Source: Leucocoprinus leucothites
Lineage: Eukaryota; Basidiomycota; Agaricomycetes; Agaricales; Agaricaceae
Length of the DNA: 64,000 bases
Reading direction: 5' to 3'
Assembly: GCA_013368445.1 (NCBI GenBank)
Contig: JAACJO010000003.1
Coordinates: 124,001 to 188,000 of the forward strand
The notes below the pieces were generated by a model. The model had not been told where the DNA came from, ran no database searches, and was given only the letters and a program-made list of their open reading frames with translations. This document shows positions 56,870-64,000 of the stretch, one piece after another; positions within the stretch are counted from its first letter, which is position 1, and the number at the start of each line of letters is the position of its first letter. The translations under genes and the position numbers were made by a program.

Positions 56870-58260
56870 CTAATTACAGGGATGGGCAACAGTCGCAGAC
56901 GCCGTCTGGAACAACGCCACCTCCGCCGCTCTCCTCTTCTGTAACCCAGCAAGCACCTTCCCACCTGCCTTATTAAACTTCGGAATCTCCTGCTGTGCAA
57001 CCGTATTCGGATCCTCACCCGCATTCAACCTCTTCAACAACGTCGAACTCTTCAACGTCCCACACCCAAGGTTAAACGCAAACGAAGTCAACGCGCCAAA
57101 CTGGTTATCATTCAACTGCACGCTCGGGCTGACAAACTGGTTGACGCAGTTTGTGAACGTCGTCGCGTCGTTTTGGAGAAGTTGTGCGGCGGTGTCTTGA
57201 GAGAGGGGGAAGGAAAAGGGGACTTCAGCGCAGTTGGCTTTTTGGCATTTGTGACCGAAGCCAACTGTGGGGAGGCCGATGGGGTCTGGCTCTGGACTGG
57301 CGACGAACCCTTCGAATTGTTTGATCAGGTTAACAGTGGCAGAGTTGATAGCAGGAGGGCATGCGCCTGCCGCAGGTGCAGAGTTGGAACTCGTTGAGCT
57401 GGCTGCACTGCTGCCCGTAGCAGAAGCACCAGCAGCACTCGCCGAGGCGGTCGCAGTTGCATCATCTACTGTCGCGGAATCTGTAGCGGTTGGGTCATCG
57501 GCAGCCGCGGAATCTGTAGCGACTGGGTCATTGGCAGTCGCGGAATCGGTGGCCGCAGGATCATCTGCAGTGGCTGAGTCCGTAGCGGTAGGGTCGTCAG
57601 CCGTGGTGGTACTATCGCCCGTATCATCAATCACATCTCCTGTGGTATCATCCGTGCCATCCAAAGTATCGTCAGTGGCATCCGTTCCGCCTGTTATGTC
57701 GGTACCATCGGTGGTATCGGCAGTTGGGTCAACTGTGTCTCCAGTCGTGGGGTCGAAATTTTCAGAGCCATCAATGGCGGTTGGATCGTCCAAGCTAGCA
57801 TCTCCCGAGTTGTCAAATCCGGTATCATCAGCTGTGACACCAGAATCATCAAACCCAGTATCTCCCGAGCCGTCGAACCCCGAATCACCCCCACTAAAAT
57901 CGTCGAACCCAGCATCACCAGCACCGTCTCCGCTACTGAAATCATCACCACCGCTAAAGTCACCGCTATCAAAGTCATCACCACTAGCGAAATCGCTACC
58001 ACCACCGAAATCACCTCCACCAAAGCTATCATCGCCAAAATCATCTTGCCGTTTATACATCGTCACGTCATGACGACGACTACATCCACCTATACGCATA
58101 TATACTGAATCAGAACCCAAAATGAACATCATCATTGTATGAGGGACTTACCTGCCACGCAAGACCGGCTCGTTACAGAAGCATTAGGCACGGGAGCGGT
58201 ATATACAGGCGAGAGGGAGAGGGAGAGCAAGAGGAAGGAGAGAAGTGATGTCGGGTTCAT
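56870..58260 (-). CDS. Secreted GH24 (T4-type) lysozyme, intact (module 5)
   Basis: Two minus-strand exons, 58260-58152 and 58104-56870, split by a 47-bp intron, join to 447 residues. Exon 1 encodes a signal peptide (MNPTSLLSFLLLSLSLSPVY) with probable cleavage near TAPVP and an N-glycosylation site NAS. A dibasic YKRQDDFG, a likely Kex2-type site, opens a Gly/Asp/Phe-rich repeat region (GGDFGG, SGDDFDSGDF) and then a long Asp/Thr/Ala linker with units such as DDPTATDSATA. The GH24 domain fills about 290-445: LIKQFEGFVASPEPDPIGLP, TVGFGHKC. Glu301, Asp310 and Thr316 have exactly the +9 and +15 spacing of T4 lysozyme Glu11, Asp20 and Thr26. It should hydrolyse peptidoglycan outside the cell, in competition with bacteria or in bacterial digestion. 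Bacterial origin of fungal GH24 genes is general knowledge. It is the only intact one of six copies. Confidence 0.9.
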
Positions 58261-59983
58261 CCTTGTTGAACGAAGAAGAAAAAAAGATTTGGAAAATAAA
58301 TCCTCGTCAAGAGGTGCTTGAAATTGAACAAGAAAGAAACGAAGAAAGGAAAAACAAAAGCGAAGAGAACGGGGGCAGCTGAGATGCGTAGTATGTGGTA
58401 AGGCTGGATCTTATATTGTTCACGGAAGCTATACTGATTTCCACCGCTTTTGGACTTTTGGCGTGCATGGTGTTACTTTTGACGTTGGACATTGGGCGTC
58501 GTAGAAGAGGAGATTGAAGGATGTGTTTCTCGCTGCCAGGCTCGACGTGATTGATTTGCATAGTGATTGTTGGGCGTTCATGGTAACAAAGGCTGATCAT
58601 CGTTCGAATGTTCGATGTGAACTTGAAGAATCGTTGATCAAGTGTGTATTTCGTTGATTGCTATACGTGTGATAGATGCATTTGTCGGTTATCACACGCA
58701 TCACGTACTTGAGTACATCCAATCTCAGCAAGGGTATCACAGCTGCAAAGGAAAGACATTGTCAACGACAGATCGCTTTATTGTGCTTATGATGAAAACA
58801 CACTCAATCTATCCATCAACACAGCCTTGACGTCGATCTCCAAGTGAGAATCACTGAAGGCGAGACCATTGAAACTGATATGTCATTTTAGATAACCATA
58901 GCGACAAAACATAATGAATCAAAGTTGATCAACAAGCGAGTGAGAACAAAGTTTGACATACCCACTGATTTCGATAACCTTGCAGAGCCTCGACGACGGG
59001 CTTCGGTTGTTTTGTTTAATCAATGCGTCCCCTACGTAGTCCCTAAGCTAGACGATTAATTCAACAAAGCCGTGTACCTACTGTATGTACGGCGATATCA
59101 TAGAATGATAAAATGTTCCGTCTTTCTTTATTTTGAATTCAAGTATGATATTGGGAAACGAGTGAGCTCTTTTTCTTCGAAGGATTTTTAGCGTGTTGAA
59201 TTCAAGCCGTGAGATTCAGAGATGCTCGCCAAAACATGCAATTTACCCCCCATCCCTTGGTGTGTGTGCAACCTTTTAATCGAACGAACGCTAGCCCGGG
59301 TAATGACAAACTTATTCCAAATTTATGGTGTCAGGGCTCCTAGGCTGACTATCCCGGGCCCCTCTCTGGGCAACCTCCTGGTCATGCCCGTTGCAAACAA
59401 GAGTTTTTGGGGCTTTTGGCCTAATCCTGTCTGGAGCCGTCTATAGTATACGTTGGATTTTCCATTTCCTGCTTGCAGGTGAAGTTAGCACTACTCGTAT
59501 CATTATCAGACTTCTGGTCGGATTTTTTATCCTATGTAAAAGAAGCAGTAAACTTTGAAAGGATTCAAACTGGCCCGAAATACCACCATGATCGTGGACT
59601 GTACTACAGTACCTCTGTCCTTCAGAGGAAGTCCGAACCATGGTCTATCCGCGCCAGTCAGTTCAAATCCAAACTGCCGCACAAATACTTACACTCAGTA
59701 CATCAACGCACACTCTCACGGTCACTCTGCTTGGGCGCTAACTACCAGGATGTTGCGGCACCCCGGATTACTTACTCCTGAGAGCTCTGACTCGTGATCG
59801 TATCTCATCGTCCTGGATGTTATGAACTCGAGTCATCGGAGCCTTATACAAGTCGGAAGGTGCCTCTCAGGTTGTCCACAGTGGACCTTTCGAAGTCTCC
59901 CTCGCGACTGAAGCTACCCTACAGGAGTCGGTTGGAATCCAAGCAATCGGGATCTCTCGTTCCGCAGGTTCTTGTCAACGACA
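58261..59983. other. Divergent region between lysozyme and GNAT (module 5)
   Basis: No gene is supported; it should hold the lysozyme promoter (minus) and the GNAT promoter (plus). It is partly homologous to 45,505-46,618 (CAACCTCCTGGTCATGCCC against GACCTCCTGGTCATGTCC). Small open frames at 59,473-59,797 differ between the copies. Confidence 0.4.
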
Positions 59984-60743
59984 ATGAAACGGGCCTTCCC
60001 GTCATCGAGTCATCGAGAGAGTTCTTGTCGAACGAGTGTCAACAACTTGAAAGCTCCAGTCGCCCAAAGTGATCTTACTTTGCCGAGCTTTACGCTTCAG
60101 AAAAGCAGACAACCCGTATTCTATGACCTTGTACGACTAGAAGAGGTAGAAACTGCCTGGGAAATTGAAAAGCAGGGTAGGCCGGTCAAAATGGTGTCTG
60201 GACTTGTCAACCTTTGATTGATATCAGGTTCCTTGAAGGCTTTCCACCCGACGAAGCCGACACTCTCGAGACTCTCAGGTGAGGCTTCGTCTCATATCCT
60301 ATCAGAGAATCCATTAAGCAAAGGCCAGATTCCACCAGCGAGTGGCTCCAGAGCTCTTTATGGGAGCATTCATCCCATCAGTAGGCACAGAACAACTGGG
60401 GCACCGTCGGCGTCTGATCGCATACACATTCGCCACGCTTTCCCCAATTCCACGATATACTCAAGCGTCCCTGACGACGCATGTACCAAACACGACTACG
60501 GTGTGTTCTCACACGCTTTGTGTCGATAAGGAATTCCGCGGAGCGTCGATCGGATTGAAGTTGTTTGCTGAGTTTATTGAGATGTGTCGAAGAGAGGGAA
60601 AGTATGAGCGGATGGTGTTTATGGCAAAGGAGAATCTTATACCTGTGTATGAGAAGATGGGAATTGAGACTGTGGGGAGGGCAGAAGTTGTACTTGGGAA
60701 AGATGTGTGGTATGAGATGTGTATATATTTTTCGAGAGTGTAA
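59984..60743 (+). CDS. AANAT-like GNAT N-acetyltransferase, intact (module 5)
   Basis: Exons 59984-60176, 60239-60278 and 60329-60743 join in phase to 215 residues. After a 45-residue basic, Ser-rich leader of doubtful reality comes QPVFYDLVRLEEVETAWEIE, then GFPPDEADTLETLRFHQRVA across two introns, PELFMGAF, the core strand RRLIAYTFATLS, and the acetyl-CoA-binding part HTLCVDKEFRGASIGLKLFA (motif A, Q/R-x-x-G/A replaced by FRGASIG), AKENLIPVYEKMGIETVGRA and WYEMCIYF. The E-G-F/Y-P-P-D-E-A-D-T-L-E-T-L-R-F segment is typical of fungal and animal serotonin N-acetyltransferase-like (AANAT) enzymes, which acetylate arylalkylamines or polyamines. The substrate is not known. It lies divergent to the lysozyme and 191 bp before NACHT copy G. 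The three other array copies are broken. Confidence 0.75.
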
Positions 60744-60934
60744 TTGAATGCTGATAGCAGCGACCCTGATATGGGTGCATCATGGTCCGTCTCGGATTTA
60801 TGAGCATTTACACTGCCTCCCACACCAGCGGTTGAAGTGGTGGTTGCTGTCAGGCTCTTGGAGGCACTCTCCACTCACCATTTTGACCGTAGCTCACTCC
60901 GTCACTCCCCCGTGCTCGGGGCACCCTTTCAACA

Positions 60935-61981
60935 ATGGCTTTTTTCCCTCAGGCAAATAATTTCGTGATTACAAACTCTGTGTTCAATGAATATCCTCAA
61001 CGTGGACGAGGTATGCCCCTCTTTTTTCTGCCTGAACTGCTGTGGAGTAACCGGAAAGTATCTCAAGGCATAGAGCTCCTTTACAATGCCTCTCTGTTGG
61101 AAGCTGCCCACGATTCGGCCGACAACGAATTTGTAGCAGAGTCTTTACCAAAGACTCGACATGGTTCCATCATCGAGAGGCTATCCACATGGGCTCAACA
61201 TTCGAGTCCCTCCTTCTCGTCATTATGGATTGTTGGGCCTGAATCAAACTTGGCATACATATGTGCAGATAGATTGGGGGATTACTTAGTGGCAAGCTTC
61301 TTCTTTTCGAGGGAGCTAGGAGTCGAGAATCCTAGACAAATTTTCACCACCATTTCCTACCAACTCGCCACTTACTTCCCCGCTTACGAGGCACTCATTG
61401 ATACCAAACTCCACCGAAGCCCTGGATTAATCTCGAAATCTCTCAAAATCCAGTTTCGCGAACTTATCGCTCGGCCATTCCAACAACTTAGAGCTTGCGG
61501 AGAGATCACTGTCGGGTCACGGCAAATAATCATTGTCAATGGCCTAGACGAATGCAAGGGCGACCGACATCGACAGGAGCTCTTTCGCATCCTGACCACA
61601 GAAACGGAACCACTACCGTTTAAGTGGGTGGTTTTCACTCGTCCCGATATTACTGTGGATGGGCGGCGACTCGAGCCAAAGTCCACAGCGCTTCCGAATT
61701 TGGATGCACGGCGTTTAATGGATAACAAGTTTTGGGACAGCTATGCGAGGCGAGGAGATACGAGGATATGTATGGTTCGCCTTGGGGGCGATGGGATCTG
61801 GACCATTTTGTTCGGATCTGTGCATAAGCTCGCCCATTGGACGGTGCTTTTTTTTTTAACCCTTGACGGCTTGTGGCGTCTGGTAACCATGATGGAGTGT
61901 CACCTGAGACACAAGATTGAGTTCATTGTTTTGTGCTTGCACATTACTTCGGACCACTGGCAAAACCACGTAAATGTATAG
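60935..61981 (+). CDS. NACHT-like pseudo-NTPase, copy G (module 5)
   Basis: Exons 60935-61010 and 61068-61981 join to 329 residues, the longest member. Exon 1: MAFFPQANNFVITNSVFNEY; exon 2: GIELLYNASLLEAAHDSADN, LWIVGPESNLAYICADRLG, ASFFFSRELGVENPRQI, TISYQLATYFPAYEAL, FRELIARPFQQL, IIIVNGLDECKGD, FKWVVFTRPD. The Walker A G-x-G-K is missing and the first Walker B Asp is Asn, as in all copies. The frame continues 45 residues past the T-tract (LTLDGLWRLVTMMECHLRHK). It is the only copy whose GNAT and lysozyme neighbours are also intact, so this module is the best candidate for the ancestral or functional cassette. Confidence 0.7.
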   Translation: MAFFPQANNFVITNSVFNEYPQRGRGMPLFFLPELLWSNRKVSQGIELLYNASLLEAAHDSADNEFVAESLPKTRHGSIIERLSTWAQHSSPSFSSLWIVGPESNLAYICADRLGDYLVASFFFSRELGVENPRQIFTTISYQLATYFPAYEALIDTKLHRSPGLISKSLKIQFRELIARPFQQLRACGEITVGSRQIIIVNGLDECKGDRHRQELFRILTTETEPLPFKWVVFTRPDITVDGRRLEPKSTALPNLDARRLMDNKFWDSYARRGDTRICMVRLGGDGIWTILFGSVHKLAHWTVLFFLTLDGLWRLVTMMECHLRHKIEFIVLCLHITSDHWQNHVNV

Positions 61982-62330
61982 TAAATGTTGATATATGCAA
62001 CATGGAATGTCACTAAAATCAACCCTAATGTGAGAGCGTCTCAAATGGTTTTACTAATATTTGACGCTCAAAAGTGGCAAAATCCGTCAGTTGACACAGT
62101 GTGATAGTTGGGTGATGAAACACACGAGGACTTATTCCTTCACAGGGTTAGCATATCCCTCTTGAGTGTGCTTTTTTCTTCCACACTGCGCAGGTCTCTT
62201 GGTATTTTTCTGCGAAAAACGGGGGCGCCAAGGCTTTTCTGGCATCATTGTAGGGAAGGCTGTAATTTCGAATGGCAGTGCTCATATAGGAAGGTCGGAT
62301 TGTTTGTTGTGCCACAGCTAGAGACATTAC
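61982..62330. other. Unassigned spacer
   Basis: Nothing recognisable; AT-rich sequence follows copy G. Small open frames on both strands overlap each other and match no family. Confidence 0.4.
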
Positions 62331-62520
62331 CAAAGCTAGTTCTATATGACCCTCAGAGAAGTAATGAGGGATACTCATCCCATCAGTTGGCACAGAGTGA
62401 AGGATTTTGTACCTGTTCATGAGAAGATGGGGATTGAAACTGTGGGAAAGATGGAAATTATGCTTGGAAGGATGTGTGGTATGAAATGTGTATATCTTTT
62501 GTGAGAGCAGAGTTGAGTGT
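62330..62520 (+). pseudogene. GNAT acetyltransferase fragment
   Basis: Short remnant of the GNAT gene: a word like the one beginning exon 3 (ATCCCATCAGTTGGCACAGA, about 62,378) joined to the C-terminal part (TGAGAAGATGGG.ATTGA.ACTGTGGGA, about 62,420, then TGTGTGGTATGAAATGTGTATAT). The middle with the acetyl-CoA motif is deleted. It shows that another module end once existed to the right. Confidence 0.7.
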
Positions 62521-64000
62521 TCGATAGCAGTGACCCTGAAGTTGAGTGAATGAAGAATTATAGCTATAGTAATGTGGAGCTACCACATTGTTTTCCATGG
62601 CGCTGGCGCAGCTAGACGGTTGGGTGGCCTGCTAATCCTTCCAAACCAACTCTTCAGTTTTCGATATGAGTCCTCGGAATTCATCGCTCCAAGCATCCCC
62701 CTCCTCTTCTCGCTGTACTACTACTAAAATCAATGCACAAGAACATGAGCTCAAAGCAATGACTAGTGCGGCCCATAGGATGTGCAATGGAGAACCATCA
62801 AATATCGAAATGCACTCAAGGCTTGATGCTCTGCCTGAACGACAGAGAAGGATAGAGGAGTGACAACAAGGATTCCTGCCGAAGATTAGAATTCCCTGGT
62901 GGTTGTGCGCGATTTCTTCATTTCTGGGACGAACCCTGCTGATCCGCAGCGCCCTCCAGAAATACTCCCTCGCCAGCAGATATTGCGCAAGAGCCCAGTT
63001 TTGAAAATCGACGAGATGATACTTGGAAAGAAGCTGTACAAGTTCTGGCTCTTTTTCGTGAGCATCTATGATAAGTTTGAAAGAATGAATTCTGATACCC
63101 TATATCTGCAGTATATTGTGTCCTCATTTCCCTTGCTGTTTGTGGCGTTATCGTAGCTGCTACTTATGTTAGCCAATACTTTATTGAGAGGTCGGAAAAG
63201 AACCCAGAAAGTAAATTTCAGCATTCCAAGGAGCAATAATTTCGATTTGCAGTCCTCGTATGGGAAGGTATTCTGGCTAAGATTTTTTGTGGTGTTGTAG
63301 CTTAGGAAAATACTAGCGCTTATCATAGGACATACTAAGCCATGCTGAGAGAAGTAAGGAGTAATACCATTGGTGGGGCGCCAAGCACTATTTATAAATC
63401 GTGAACTGAGGTGCCGAGATTTCATTCAGGATATCCCTCGCCAAGTTCTGCTGCCCTTATTTGTGAAGAGACCAGGCACAAGTGGGGTCTAAGCTCTGCG
63501 GGATAGATTCATGTGCATTACCATTGACTTTTTTTATGTTTCTGAACTGGGTTATTGTGAGTTTAGTTTGTCCTGGCTGGCTGGAGGTGTCCTAGTCAAT
63601 TACATCGACCCGGAGAAGAATACCGTAATGTTGGGGATTTTCATAGAATTTTCACTGTGTATTTGCATATAGATGAACAGGAACGTTACCTACGACTACA
63701 TTATAATAATAGGCTACAAATATGGGCTTCAGAGTTGATTATCGGGAATACTTTACTTAGAGAACGGCGTAGGACTGGGGTCACCCATCTTCTAAGCAGC
63801 TTTTACGCAGCAAAACGGAAATTTCCTGAGAGCGAGCTACTGACCGGCCGAGAGCCAATAGCAATTACCTACCCATTTTCCCTATTTGTGGCCTCCCACA
63901 GGATCGAATGCAAGGACGAACGTGCATTCATCAATGTATCATTATCGACAACATGATATACGGACGAAGCTTGGCAGGATCAAGAAATTAGATCAACACG
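62521..64000. other. Possible degraded gypsy gag and unassigned sequence
   Basis: Plus-strand frames at 62,666-62,863 (ending RLDALPERQRRIEE) and about 62,930-63,120 (RKSPVLKIDEMILGKKLYKF, then FERMNSDTLYLQYIVSS) follow each other and have the look of a Ty3/gypsy gag: a coiled segment, then a P-x-F-x-G...L..F..F..F..D...YL pattern. The fit is loose. A further open frame at 63,657-63,956 (99 codons) is not recognised. No LTR or RT motif is seen. Confidence 0.3.

Noticed and set aside
57267..58073. Long plus-strand open frame (268 codons) opposite the lysozyme
   Set aside because: Antisense shadow: the Asp/Thr/Ala repeats of the lysozyme linker give a Ser/Val/Pro frame on the other strand. The same happens at 44,617-45,387 and 39,183-39,545.
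1..64000. CRISPR arrays, bacterial operons or ribosome-binding sites
   Set aside because: No regularly spaced short repeats; introns and family content show a eukaryotic genome, so bacterial signals do not apply.

Overview
This is eukaryotic, almost certainly basidiomycete (Agaricomycetes) DNA. The genes that can be modelled are cut by many short introns (about 45-90 bp), the protein families are typical of mushroom-forming fungi (NACHT/STAND proteins, fungal GH24 lysozymes with Asp/Thr-rich linkers, tectonin-like lectins, PQ-loop membrane proteins), and the transposons are Ty1/copia, Ty3/gypsy and Tc1/IS630-like. I could not fix the genus.

Layout. 1-5.7 kb is a decayed, strongly CpG-poor Ty3/gypsy remnant on the minus strand (gag, zinc knuckle, protease). 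5.7-7.8 kb is a CpG-poor paralogue of 11.6-13.8 kb; the better copy holds a five-exon Mug135-like gene. 10.8-15.4 kb contains further internal duplications, and a broken 5' copy of the PQ-loop gene lies at about 14 kb. 18.8-19.6 kb is a Tc1/IS630-like transposase remnant with terminal inverted repeats. 20.0-25.4 kb is the most ordinary stretch: an intact eight-exon PQ-loop membrane protein, a frameshifted tectonin-like lectin and an intact four-exon class I glutamine-amidotransferase-like gene. 25.7-30 kb has no gene I can recognise.

30-62 kb is an array of repeated modules: GH24 lysozyme (minus), AANAT-like GNAT acetyltransferase (plus) and short NACHT-like gene (plus), in four or five partly rearranged copies. 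Two further NACHT-like genes sit outside the array, at 8.8 kb and 17.8 kb. Most lysozyme copies and most GNAT copies are broken; one of each is intact (both in the last module). In contrast six of seven NACHT-like copies have a complete two-exon frame of 285-329 residues. All seven lack the Walker A glycine/lysine signature and the first Walker B aspartate, so they look like an expanded family of pseudo-NTPases. The flank of the last module is split by a young Ty1/copia element (49,985-56,383) with 373-bp LTRs, a 5-bp target duplication and damage concentrated at CpG sites.

Working interpretation: a recombining, transposon-rich subtelomere-like or accessory region in which a defence-flavoured cassette (secreted lysozyme, acetyltransferase, STAND-like protein) has been duplicated repeatedly, with selection apparently retaining the P-loop-less NACHT protein. 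Co-function of the cassette is inference from position only.
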